Source: Chondrus crispus
Taxonomy: Eukaryota > Rhodophyta > Florideophyceae > Gigartinales > Gigartinaceae
DNA: 64,000 nt
Direction: 5' to 3'
NCBI RefSeq assembly: GCF_000350225.1
Contig: NW_005179090.1
Span: 104,628-168,627 of the forward strand
Position numbers and translations under genes: made by a program. This document shows, piece after piece, positions 17,715 to 28,142 of the stretch. How positions within the stretch are numbered: position 1 is the first letter of the stretch; every line of letters begins with the position of its first letter. Under the pieces are notes generated by a model. It searched no databases. It worked only from the letters and a program-made list of their open reading frames with translations, and was not told the origin of the DNA.

Positions 17715-20147
17715 CTATTTCGGTTTCTGAGTCGGGCTCTTATTATCACCGAAGTACCCTTCCTGGAAGAATTCCTTTTGCATGTTGAAGGACTCTTTCG
17801 ATGTGGCATCTCCGCGACCAAAATTGTCTCTTGCTATTGGGGTATTGATTGCTGGATCTGGCGTGGGGAGCGGGCGATTGTCTCCCGTGGGTATTGGCCC
17901 GCCTTCAGTATCGTTAGATAACCTCTCTCGCTGCTCGTGCCGTCTAGTAACAACGACACCGAAGCACAGTACAAAGAGTGGAATTGCAACGATGAACGAG
18001 AGTATGGCAATCGCCGCTACGAGAACTCCAACAGAACTGCCCGCCTCAGCCACATTATCGTTCGATCCCAGTAGATTGCCAGGAATTTCTTTGAAAGTCA
18101 TCGCCATAGCTGACATGATCTTAACACGATGTTCTTCAAGATAAACATCTTTTGCAATCCGCGGCCCGACTCCTTTCTCCATTAGTGCTGTTGCGATCTC
18201 CTCGCTCTGGCCAGACACGTACACGTCATATTCTACTATCAGCTTGGATCCCTCGTTCCGTAACTTAGTGAGTCTAATTTCTCCTTCGGTTCCATCCTTA
18301 TCTGCTAAAACCTCTTTCAGAAGGGCTTCTTTGATCTGCTTCGACTTGTGTTCAGAGAACCCTGATATTGAGTATCCGGTCAAACACATTTGTACTCGAA
18401 CTTTTTCTGGGAACATACTTTTCCCAGAATCGACTACAGCAAGGTGCCCGGACGCAACTTCTGTTTTTAGAGTTCCTTCCCCATTGCTCACAGCTCTAAT
18501 CGGTAGGTCTTGAGAGGGTATCATGACGTACACATCAGAAGGCTCCGTCTCCCCCGATGTGATACGCATGATTGGCTGTTGGACAATAGTGCGAGAAAGC
18601 CTCTTGCCATATGTCATGCCAAGGTCCACATTATTTTTCTCAAGCATGGTGTCTTCCAATAATGCTGCCGAGAAACGGCTGTCCCCCGTTTTCTTGAAGT
18701 CCGCAGCAGTTTTGTGTTGAGCCCCTTTTTCTTGCTTGTCGACCATCTGATCCAAATTCATAACTGTAGAGGTATCACCTGCTCGAGTTGAGCTGGCCCT
18801 GCTACTTTGATTCACACTCGGTTGGTGCAAAAGCGACTGATTTGCCGCCAATGAAGCATCCTTCAGAAGATTTAGAACGTTTTCGTCTTCTTCTCCTGCT
18901 CTTACTGTTACGAATGTAATTAGCTGAATCGGGTTCAATAGTTTAGATTTCTTGAAATCAATCTCAGCATATCGCATCCCGGGAAGAGTCATGTAAAAAG
19001 CAGTTGCGTTTTGTGATTGAGCTGGTCGTATTGTGTTGTACATTTGTACACTGAATTCTTCCCTTCCATAGCGATCGAGTACTATTTTTAAGTCCCTATC
19101 AAGAAGAAGGACCGGCTTCCGAACAGCGGGGTTGCCAACAAAAATATTGACAGTGGTCTCAAATATTTCGTCTCCTATGAAGAGAGCTGGAATGGATATG
19201 GAAACCACAATATTTCCACTTTGTTGACGATTCAAGTTAAAAACAAGCGTTTGTGAAGCTTCATGGAAACCAACTCCACATCTTACGTCGGGGAATACGA
19301 AACGATCATTCGCATCCTTCCTCAAATCAGTAATTTTCCCGCACTCAGTGCGATTGTAGCTAAGCAGAGGAACTTTTGCGTCCGGCCGCGAATCCTTGAC
19401 ATCGATCTCTGCTGTGCTAATAGCAGCCGCTAAACTAGGAACATTTGAAAATACATCTGGACCAGGAGGTTGGTAGGAGATCGCCAATGGGATTTGTCCT
19501 ACCGAAGAGTTCTGGATCATCACAGAATCTGGGTTGGGGAAGGAGAGGCCAGGTGAACCCATCCCAGAAACCAGTGCGACGGAAGATTTGTCTCTACCAA
19601 TTTGAGCAACAATTCCGGATACGTAGAAGATACGAGATGAAGAGTATCTTACATAGGATGTTGTCACGTGCAGGGTGGAACTCACGATTCCAACTAAACC
19701 CTCGAACTCGTGTACGATAGAAATATTGTACCGTAAGAATGGCCCGTCGCTTATTTGGCGTACATTCTTTGATTGCGAAGTTATTATCTTTGAGTCGTTT
19801 ACGTCCTGTACGACACTCAATAGTTTTTCTCCGGATCTTAAGTTTAGCACAAATGTTGTGCTAGATGATGCTTCCCCGTCAAGGAGAAAAAGTGTCTTCG
19901 CTGTTGCATTTGTACCAACTGCAAAGAGACCCTGCTTGACTTGAACTCCTGGATAAAGATCACGCGACTGGGGATCAGCCCCAATTGGTCGGGCAGAAAG
20001 ATGAAATTGCTCGTGGTTCAAGAAAGCCTCATGTTTGGGCTCTTCTTCCTTCAGTGTGGACCCTTCGTTTGTTTCTAACACAGCTCCAAATCCTATAAAG
20101 AATAGACTTAGGACAGCAAAAGTACCTGATAAGAGGTGAAGTCGCAT
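17715..20147 (-). CDS. Unrecognised type I membrane protein with large ectodomain
   Basis: The 810-residue protein has a clear N-terminal signal peptide (MRLHLLSGTFAVLSLFFIGFG), an ectodomain of about 680 residues with many Asn-x-Ser/Thr sites and only three cysteines, one membrane helix at about 706-730 (VGVLVAAIAILSFIVAIPL), and an 80-residue Pro- and charge-rich cytoplasmic tail. The ectodomain contains beta-rich stretches and a low-complexity Ser/Gln insertion around residues 435-490. I do not recognise the family. The topology fits a cell-surface or endomembrane receptor or adhesion protein. The HAP2 gamete fusogen was considered and rejected for lack of its cysteines. Confidence 0.75.
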   Translation of the reverse strand: MRLHLLSGTFAVLSLFFIGFGAVLETNEGSTLKEEEPKHEAFLNHEQFHLSARPIGADPQSRDLYPGVQVKQGLFAVGTNATAKTLFLLDGEASSSTTFVLNLRSGEKLLSVVQDVNDSKIITSQSKNVRQISDGPFLRYNISIVHEFEGLVGIVSSTLHVTTSYVRYSSSRIFYVSGIVAQIGRDKSSVALVSGMGSPGLSFPNPDSVMIQNSSVGQIPLAISYQPPGPDVFSNVPSLAAAISTAEIDVKDSRPDAKVPLLSYNRTECGKITDLRKDANDRFVFPDVRCGVGFHEASQTLVFNLNRQQSGNIVVSISIPALFIGDEIFETTVNIFVGNPAVRKPVLLLDRDLKIVLDRYGREEFSVQMYNTIRPAQSQNATAFYMTLPGMRYAEIDFKKSKLLNPIQLITFVTVRAGEEDENVLNLLKDASLAANQSLLHQPSVNQSSRASSTRAGDTSTVMNLDQMVDKQEKGAQHKTAADFKKTGDSRFSAALLEDTMLEKNNVDLGMTYGKRLSRTIVQQPIMRITSGETEPSDVYVMIPSQDLPIRAVSNGEGTLKTEVASGHLAVVDSGKSMFPEKVRVQMCLTGYSISGFSEHKSKQIKEALLKEVLADKDGTEGEIRLTKLRNEGSKLIVEYDVYVSGQSEEIATALMEKGVGPRIAKDVYLEEHRVKIMSAMAMTFKEIPGNLLGSNDNVAEAGSSVGVLVAAIAILSFIVAIPLFVLCFGVVVTRRHEQRERLSNDTEGGPIPTGDNRPLPTPDPAINTPIARDNFGRGDATSKESFNMQKEFFQEGYFGDNKSPTQKPK

Positions 20148-21240
20148 AACAATTGTTCAGCAAAGCTTTTGCGAGGAGCGCGTCGAATTAATCCAGACTT
20201 GATGTCAAGCACTTGAGGGTTCTTAATTTCTCCAGACGGTTAGCCTTGATAAATTCCTAAGAACAAACTATTCCAAGTCGAAACTGAAGATTGAGAAACT
20301 GGATACGGTGCGTTCAGGCAGAGATTGATGAAGCCCCTGCCTAGTTTATCGAAAGGTAAATATTCAAATCTCAACCATGCAAGTGTGGCACAATGGCACT
20401 CTAGAAAGGAAAAGTACTAGTCTGTTTTATGGGCATTGCATTCGCAACGTTTCTCCACTGCATTTATCGGGAGCATATGAAAGCACCCAATGTCCGGAAT
20501 GCTCACACAAGGAGGAGTGACAATCGACTGCTAAAATTTGCCTTCTTCCGGAATTCCACTGTGAAATTTTTTTGGAGAACGGTACACCATAATTTGTCAT
20601 CGCCGCCGTCATGAGCGACTGGAGACCAGACCGAGAACGACAGCAGAATTTTCTCAAACTCAATGCTGAGCATTGAAGTCGCCTTTGGAAGATGTGCTGA
20701 GAACCCTGCTTCTGCCAGATAGCGTGTTCTACGGAGGACACCGGAACTATTTTATCATTTGTAGTTACAGGAGCCCCGCCAGCCCGTTTGCCACGTTTTT
20801 ACATAAGGGTACCGTTGGTACTGCATCGCAAAGCAACACTGTAACATATAGGCAACTAGGCTAAACACTACACATGTACTAGAAATGCATTGGGTTTGGA
20901 GGAGGATTTCTCGATAGTTTCCGAAAACATGGATAATACTGGATGGATTGTATTCAAAAATGTCATGCTTCCAGCCCCGAAGGGAACCTCTGGCTTCCAA
21001 AGATATACATGGATTGGAACTTGTAGCAGTGTACGGCTTCATAGTGAAATCACGCAAAACAACTGAAAATCGGGACAGATGTGTGTTCATGCGATGGATG
21101 AATATCCACAGAATGTACGAGGGGAAACAAGTAAGATTTGCCGCAAACCACGCGATCTGAAGGTAAGATGAATAAACGTGTAACTGTTTGCTCTTGTTCG
21201 GAATTATACCAGAAGCAAGAGGTAGTACACTATTCATTTT
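20148..21240. other. Intergenic region before the repeat block
   Basis: About 1.1 kb without a supported gene. It contains the presumed promoter of the membrane-protein gene and the transition to the transposon-rich half. Short frames on both strands are not recognisable. Confidence 0.35.
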
Positions 21241-21258
21241 GGCTTAAAGCGGCCATTA

Positions 21259-21575
21259 GGGAGGCGACAGCGCGCACATTTTCGTCATCAGAGGGGCGAC
21301 GCCATTCTATTCCAACGATCACAGGGGCGACACTAAAAAATGGTACATTTTGAGATGGCGACAGCCTCCCAAAAAGCGTTATCAGGAGGGCGTCAAGACA
21401 ACACAAGGGGCGACAATTCCGGTTATACCCTGGAAATGGTGGACCACATGGCACATGACGGAAATAGGGGGGCGACAACGATAGGGGCTACAATTGCGCA
21501 CTTTAGGGCGACGCCTCTCGTAATACACAGAGGGGGGGCGACAACTAAACCCAGTACAAATTAGATGGGCGACTT
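21259..21575 (+). repeat. Left MULE terminal and subterminal GGGGCGAC repeats
   Basis: At least nine GGGGCGAC or one-off variants (for example near 21261, 21292, 21323, 21353, 21405, 21471, 21505 and 21536) lie in the same orientation, separated by 20-70 bases of unrelated AT-richer sequence. The outer 48 bp match the right end as an inverted repeat. Such subterminal arrays are typical transposase-binding regions. Confidence 0.8.
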
Positions 21576-21769
21576 TACCCACGCCACGAACACATACATC
21601 GACACATAAACGACAACGACCTACTCAAAAAGCTGCTTCAGCTTGCAATCCCCCCTTACATGGCCCTCACAATGGCATAAGCTACACGAATCGCTTTTTT
21701 TCTTCTCGTACCGGGCCCACGTTCAAACCATCCCTTCTTTCTCTTTCCTGCATTCTTCACAGGTCGCAC

Positions 21770-22860
21770 TCAAGCGGGCGCAAGTGCTTTCGGAACTTGC
21801 AAATGGCCTAGTGCCATAATCGTTTTCGCGGATAGAAAAACCTGATCGATAGCAGCTTGCTCCGGCAACGGAAATCTCACATCCTTGTACTGCCCCTTCC
21901 AGGTATAAGTCAGATGACGCCTGTCGATAAACATGTGCACGTTGGTAGAACCGTGTTTCTCGGCAATAACTGCCACTCCCTGTAGACATGGGAAGCTGGT
22001 ACCCTGCTGTGAATATGCGCAGCACAAAGGCGGAGTCTGGATGCTTTCCGCGAAGGACACCATCCGCTGCGAAGACCCATTCGTGTAGCTCCTGACGGTA
22101 GCCTCCATTTGGTTCGTTCCGGCAACAAATTGCACAGTTGGCTAGTAAACACTTGCTCTCGTAATGAGCGAGGCAATGTGGTTCTCCACATACGGCGGGA
22201 CTGGATCCTTCGATGTGAGATCCATGGCTTGGCGTTTAAGGAATCCAGTCCGTTGCGTGAGTAGCACGTGCGCAAGCATCTTTTAGGGCTCGCAAGAGCG
22301 TATACGGTTTCTCAAATCCGCAGACATCTGAGCTTCGGCTCCTTGGGAGGTTGTCGTCAAATCCTGTAGTCCGCTCGGTGCTCGATACAGTTCCGCGGAA
22401 TCGAAACGACCGAGATAAGCCTTCATTTCTGGCGAGAACTGGCGCATCACATCCTGAAGAGCTTCCACTGTCGGCGCGTGCACCGCTTATTCATAGAGTT
22501 GCAATCCAATGGCCTTTGCAGCGCCAAGCTTGGGTCCCAAGTTCTTTCTCACATGCAGGGGGACCAGAAAGAATTTCGCCTTCTTGATACACTCGCGGTA
22601 CGCCTTGTCTATTGACCTCTCCTGGTCCACGATTGTGGTGCGAGTTTCCACATCGATTCCATCAATCATTGTACACGCTTGGAACACAATCTTCCAGGAA
22701 TCATAGCATTCCGGTCCAATAGAGTGGGCATATACGAGCGGCGTGAGTTGATTATTGGCGTCATACGTGTAGTGCAACTGCGCGAAGGCAACGGCACCAC
22801 CGCTGCCGCCCCGGGATACAGTACGAGGGGCTGTAAGCGCGAGAAGAACTGTAAGGAGTT
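21770..22860 (-). pseudogene. MULE transposase, 3' part, broken
   Basis: Read from 22.86 kb leftward, this contains TYDANNQLTPLVYAHSIGPE (DDE region, first Asp), then HVRKNLGPKLG, and a C-terminal SWIM-type zinc finger (Cys-Cys pair, GTSFPC then a downstream His). The frame is broken by an in-frame TAA at 22487-22489, a frameshift near 22280 and an in-frame TAG near 22146. The N-terminal half is missing, cut by the gypsy sequence at about 22.86 kb. The family call rests on the order of these motifs. The copy cannot make active transposase. Confidence 0.7.
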
Positions 22861-23344
22861 ATATTTACAGCACACGGCCGGTGCGGAGTACAGTAGTACC
22901 CCGCTGGTTACACGTGTAGGATCCGAACGGTAAGTAATTAGTAATTAGTAGTTAATGGCACAAATTAGCCAATTTAGTACTGTAGCTGGTATACAGTATG
23001 TAACAGCTACTGTAGCGGGACAGGTGTCATGGCGTCCCACTTAGGGGTTAAGACCGGGGGCACCTGCCCCGTTCCAGTAAACGGGGGCAGACTCGCCTCC
23101 CTTCCCTTTACGGCTTTTTGCTAACTCCGTCCGGTTTTACCTCTAAGTCTCAGGCTTCTAACCCGTGACCGGCCGTCCGGATCTAACACCACCGACCGGC
23201 TGCGCGTCACCGGCCACGTGAGCCTTCCCTCTTTTCGAGTCCTTCCGTACGGTTTGCGCTCGCGTGGGTTACCCAGCGGCGCGCGCTCCCTTACCTCTAG
23301 CCCCCCTCGTTCGGAGTGGTCGGGACGAAGGTAGTTATACCACA
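22860..23344 (+). mobile_element. Gypsy-A 5' LTR (diverged, left end uncertain)
   Basis: From about 22880 to 23344 this aligns with the LTRs of gypsy-C, including the TAGTAATTAGTAGTTAATGG block, the GGACAGGTGTC...CGTCCCACTTAGGGG block and the end TATACCACA. The first 90 bases are too diverged to place the TG start, which could lie anywhere from 22767 to 22880. The internal sequence begins with TTTTGGTACTC, as in the other two elements. Confidence 0.7.
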
Positions 23345-23471
23345 TTTTGGTACTCTTATGGAGGGTATAACTACAGAGGTTGAGCCCGCACTGGATCGCC
23401 AGCGCGAGCAATTACCGATCGGATTGAAAGAGGTCGAAAATCACCGCGTCGATCGCCAGTGATCATCGACG

Positions 23472-24713
23472 ATGAACCGTGCGGATTCCGCCGGAGAAGA
23501 TACCGCCTCCGGGCGAGCAAGTACCCGCAGTGGCAGAGGCGCACAGCGCCCCCGGATCGACAATCCGGAAGCCCTGCTATGCCCGCCGTCTACCAGGGGC
23601 CAGAAGACCCCTTCCGTTTCGGACACCACCGCCGGGCTACCGGCTGGTGGGGGGAACCGCGTACAAGTACTGTACGACGCGTTACTCCCGCGACAACAAA
23701 CCTGGATGGAGGATTTCCTCGCTGAGGAACTACCTCAGGTCGTCCAGGTTTGCCTCGACCGAACGGCACCAAGACTGGTGGCGGAGCATGCGGACACCGC
23801 GCTCCGCGCCCTGCTGGACGAGAAGATCGCCCCCCTCGTACGCGACGAGGTGGTGGCAGCGCTCGCCGCGGAGGAGGACGAATCTCCGACCGCATTGGCT
23901 CTAAAGGGAGCTATTAGCTCCGCCGTGGCCATCCGTCTGGCCACGACATTTACCGAAACGGGAGGCGCGGTACCGCCGCCGGCGCCGCGCCGTGAAACCG
24001 TTCCGGACTCAAGCTTTAATATCGCTGATCCGATCGGCGCCGTACCCGGGATTGATAGGATGGACCCTCACCCGGAGGGCAGAGCCATCTATCTCCCAAC
24101 CGTTCACGGTGCTACAGGGAGGACCACAGAAAATGTCCTCCCCATACTCGCCGGTACGGGCGACCCCCGCGGGACAGACAACCGCCTGGGGCTCCCCGAG
24201 ACAGAGAATCGGGACCCGTACCGGTTGAGCAGAAGACGTGCACCCGGCACGCACAGGACCGAAGCGGAATACACCCGGTATTCCGAGGCAGAAGACCCCC
24301 GTCACAGGACGGATGAAGACCGCGAGGAACGCGGCTGGCGATACCGCGATAACCGCGAGGCACGCCACGGGCGATACCGCGATGCCGGAGGGGGAGGATA
24401 CCCCTCCGATGATGACCCATCCGGTTCGGAAGACTCTCGCAGGCGGGGCCACAGGGCACGCCGCCATAGAAGCCGAGACCGGCACCGGCACGACCCGTCC
24501 GACTCGGAAGACTACCACACCGAGTCGGATGAGGGGCTTCGTCGCTCGAGCAGACGCCGCCGGGCTGCCTCGACGAGCGACGAGCGACGGCCCACGGTAA
24601 TCAGGCCCCTCAATGACCTGTTTACCAAGGCCGTCAACTACAAGACCTACAGCCTGGAACGGCGTAGCTCGCGCTACGACTCCACAGTAGCGCGGCACAT
24701 TAACCGTTACCGG
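23472..24713 (+). pseudogene. Gypsy-A gag, 3' truncated
   Basis: This begins at the same ATG context and peptide (MNRADSAGEDTASGR) as the gag of gypsy-C and follows it closely for about 414 residues up to INRYR. There the frame runs into the inverted LTR of gypsy-B at 24714. The rest of gag, including the capsid-like core and zinc knuckle, and all of pol are absent. The Arg/Asp/Glu-rich repeat region (RDNREARHGRYRDAGGGGY) is intact. Confidence 0.85.
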
Positions 24714-25382
24714 TGTGGGATAACTCCTCTCCGCCCTGGGTTGGGTGAGAGGCGGAGGCTTTAGCGAGGGAGCACGCGGCGCGGACGCGACGCGCCAATT
24801 GAACCGATTGGACGAGCTCGCGAAAAGGGAGTGGCTCACTGGCCAGTTACGCGCAGTCGCCCCGTGGTGCGTGAACGGGAGCGACCGGTAACGGGTTAGA
24901 AGCCAGCGCGCGCGACAGACAACCGAAAACGGACGTACGTATGCGCAAAAGGGACGGGGGCGAGCTTGCCCCCGTTTACTGGTGGGGACGGGTGCCAGGT
25001 CTTAACCCCGCAGAGGGACGCCTCGGACACCTGTCCCAGTATAGTAGTACAGTACCTGCCGCCTAGTGCGTGCCGGGTACTGTACACAATTAAAAAACTA
25101 GCGCCATAATTGCTACTACCGCACGGACGCTGCTACTACACGTGTGCACTACTGAACACGCGTGTTGCTTACAGACTACCGCACGGACGACACGTGTGCT
25201 AACGCACACACGTAACACGCGTAGACTACCGCTCGGACGACACGTGCACTACTGTACACGTACGCCAGATTACGACCGCTCGGCATGCGCGCGCTCGCTA
25301 CACGTGGGCACAGCCGCCCACGTGTATACCGTATACGGCCGTCCGATGACCTCCGCGCGCTCGCGCCGGTCATTATACTACA
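24714..25382 (-). repeat. Gypsy-B 3' LTR
   Basis: 669 bp, closely matching the copy at 35111-35774. The U3 part (25117-25268) holds three diverged tandem units of about 50-60 bp, each with ACCGCnCGGACG followed by an ACACGTG(T/C) palindrome. These are likely enhancer repeats and lie within 360 bp of the antisense ORF start. Confidence 0.9.
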
Positions 25383-25473
25383 GACCTCCCCCCTTAGCTT
25401 TCGCTACGTCCCCGTAGCGACCCTCTACTCGAATGCGCGGGTCCGTTCCGGACGTTTCCTTCTATCGCGCACG

Positions 25474-27966
25474 ATGCGGGAACAGAAGCCCCTCCGTGTG
25501 GACGATCATGCCCCCTGGCTCGTCAGCGAGCTGGCGGTATATAACGCCGCGAGTTCATCCGATTCGGAGAGCGCGTCTTCCGATTCTCCCCACGCGATCC
25601 ACACTGACCCCCCAATTATTCCCCAACACTCCCCTGCGAACTCAGAAACCTCCTCCGACAGCGACGACGACATCCCCCTACAGCGGCTCTTCAACCAACC
25701 GATGGACGGTCATCGCGACACTCCGGCTGTGCGCGCGTACAGGCAGCCGTTGAGCCCGCCTCGGGCTCCGGCAGCGACGCCGGTCGGTCCCACCTTCGAA
25801 CCGCGGCGACGCCTTCGCGACGGCCTGCAACCGTCCACTGGAGTGGCGGGGCCCGCGCAAGCGCCAATTGATTCGTCCGTACCGGTCGCTTCGCCACCGC
25901 TGGGCGCCCAAGCAACACAGTCCTCGCCGCTGCCCCTCGCGGGCGTGGCTCTAAGAATGGTCGAGGCGGACCCGGGGCTCCCCGTGGAGCTGCGGCCGCC
26001 TCCCATGTCGCCGCTGCCCGCTGCGGGTACGGCGCTCACAAGGGCCGCTTCCGAGGCGCCGTACGCGGCGCCGGCGCCGTCGAGTAGCGTAGCGCTTGCG
26101 CCGGCCGGACGGGGAGCGACAACGCCGCTGGGGCGGGTATTCACCGCCCCGAGTACCCCGGGCTGGCTGCGCAGCGGCGTCGGTTCCGTACGGTCGCTGT
26201 GGCCCGGGTCCTCGATGGACCACCGCCGCCGGCGCGCACGCCGACGCGCTGCGGGCCGCAGGCCTCCGCTTACGGTCGAGGAGTACGTTCAGCGGAACTT
26301 GCTGGACGCGGCGAGGTTCGCGGCCATTCCGATGGTGCGCGCGATCAAGACTCCGTCCGGACGCGGTGCCGTGGCGCAAGAGAACCGCGCCGGCGCGTGG
26401 AAGGCGCGGTAGCGTCACGCTCCGTGTCGGACGCCGGCCGCGGCGGGCAGTGACTTGCTCTACGTCCGCTGCGAGGGCGAGGAAAAGTACCACATCTCGC
26501 TGCTGAACCTCTTCGGTCGGTATCGCCGCTACGAGGGCCTCGCGCCCGACGTCCGCTTGGTGGCCTTTCCGCGGCCTTTCGACAGCTGGTACAGCGTTGC
26601 GAACCGAGCGCGGTGGGGTGAGGACGCAGCGCGCGAGAGTCGGCTGCGCTGGCGCCGGGTGGACGATTTCTTCCACATGTGGCACAGCACCGAGTTTTTC
26701 TCGGTGCCCAGCGCCGCGCGGCGTGGCCTGTACCCCGCGCTCCCGCCGAACTGGTCGACGTTCGAGGCGCCGGAGTACCTGTGCGTACCGACACCGAGCG
26801 TCATGGCGTACGTGGCGGCGCATTGGTTGCCGCTCGGCCGATCGGAATCCGCGGAAACGGAGCGAACGCGCGTCTTGGTGCACGCGATCATGCTTTCCGA
26901 ATGGGCGGTCTTGGCCTTCCTGTGCTTCTTGCACGCGGCTCGCGAGGGACTGCCGTTCTTCACGAAGTGTCCCGACCCGCGGCTGATCGCGTTGCGCGAG
27001 GAACCGTCCGGTGAGCGCGGCCTGCTCTTCCGCCTCTCGGCGGGGCTCATCGATTTATTCCGCTCGGTCGGTATCGCGGAGATCCTCGAGGGTACGGCGT
27101 TTGACGCGGCGTACGCGACACAGCTGTTGGCCTTCACCGAGGGTATGGATTGGAGCGGCCGGCCGAACTTCGCGTGGTTCAGCTGGAACCAGCGGTGTAC
27201 CCTACCGATGCCCGCCGGAGCCGAGGCAGAGACCGGTGCCGATGGTGGCAGCGCGGCCCCCGGTCCAGCGGACGCGACCGTCGCGTTCGACGTGGACGGC
27301 GCAGTCGACACGGTCGACGTGGGTGACACGGGCGGCTTGCTTGCCGATGCCGATGTCGCGCCGCCGCGCGATGCGGGAACCGGTGCGGTGAGGAGCGTCG
27401 TCGAGACCGCGGTACCGGCCCGCGGCGGATCCGCTCGCGTGGCCTCGATCCAGAGCGACTCACCGAAGGGGTTAAGAGAACCCCCCGGTGTCGTGGGAAT
27501 TTCGGCCCCCACCTCAAGCCCCCCACACATCAGCGTGGTGACCGGTACCGAAGGCGATCATCGTCCCGTTCCGATGCCGCCTCCTCCCGCTCCGCAACCG
27601 TCCGGCCGGTCTTCCCCGGAGCGCCTCCGTGAGGAGGCCGCGTTCACTGCCCTGCAGTACGCTTGCTCCTTCGAGGGGGCAACAGTTCCTTCGTCGGTTG
27701 AGCAGGCGCTGCTGCAGGCGCGCGAGTGGATGCACCAAGCCAAGCAGCTGGAGACGACCGTCGCGGCGCTCCGAGAGGCCTCCACCGCGGCGGAGCGTGA
27801 GCGCGTCGAGCATCACGAGAAGCTCCGCGGCGTGCATGACATCCTCGCGGTCGTCAGCCAACGTCTCGCGGCGCCGCCGATGCCTGCCGCTACGGTCGGG
27901 GCCTCGCGCCCCGCGCCCGAAGATGCCGCGGTGGTTCCGCCGGCTAAGCGCACGCGTCGTTCTTGA
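25474..27966 (+). pseudogene. Antisense ORF of gypsy-B, one in-frame stop
   Basis: A continuous reading frame of 830 codons runs opposite to gag-pol, from ATG 25474 just inside the 3' LTR to 27966, interrupted only by a TAG at 26410-26412. The first 315 residues are Ser/Pro/Ala-rich and acidic. A conserved core follows: LLYVRCEGEEKYHISLLNL, FPRPFDSWYSVANRARWGE, FHMWHSTEFFSVPSA, LCVPTPSVMAYVAAHW, LSEWAVLAFLCFLHAARE, GLPFFTKCPDPRL. The C-terminus has a helical, Gln/Glu-rich segment ending PPAKRTRRS, a likely nuclear localisation signal. The protein encoded antisense in gypsy-C is homologous throughout. I know no family for it. There is no signal peptide or clear membrane anchor, so it is not env-like. 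Confidence 0.75.
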
Positions 27967-28142
27967 GCCCCGACCCGTTGGTCGCCCCCTTTCGCGTAGC
28001 CCATTAGGGGCTTCGCCTACAGTAAACAGAGCCGATTAGCGGTGTTCCTTGCCTTTTCCTTTTGGCGCGTGCGGGCGGCAGTGCACGACGCGCGCGAGCG
28101 AGGTCGTCCTGACGGTTAGGCCATGCGAGGCCGGAAGAAGCG

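Noticed and set aside
17715-20147. HAP2/GCS1 gamete fusogen
   Set aside because: Topology and length fit, but the ectodomain has only three cysteines, whereas HAP2 has many conserved ones, and the HAP2 domain motif is not visible.
20755-21237. 160-codon frame on the minus strand
   Set aside because: Composition is not protein-like, there is no motif, and it lies at the edge of the transposon.
21259-21575. CRISPR-like array
   Set aside because: The repeats are only 8 bp, unevenly spaced, in a eukaryotic transposon end, and match the other end in inverted orientation.
22767-22880. TGTAGTGCAACTG at 22767 as the exact gypsy-A LTR start
   Set aside because: It resembles the gypsy-C LTR start, but the MULE reading continues past it, so the boundary cannot be fixed.
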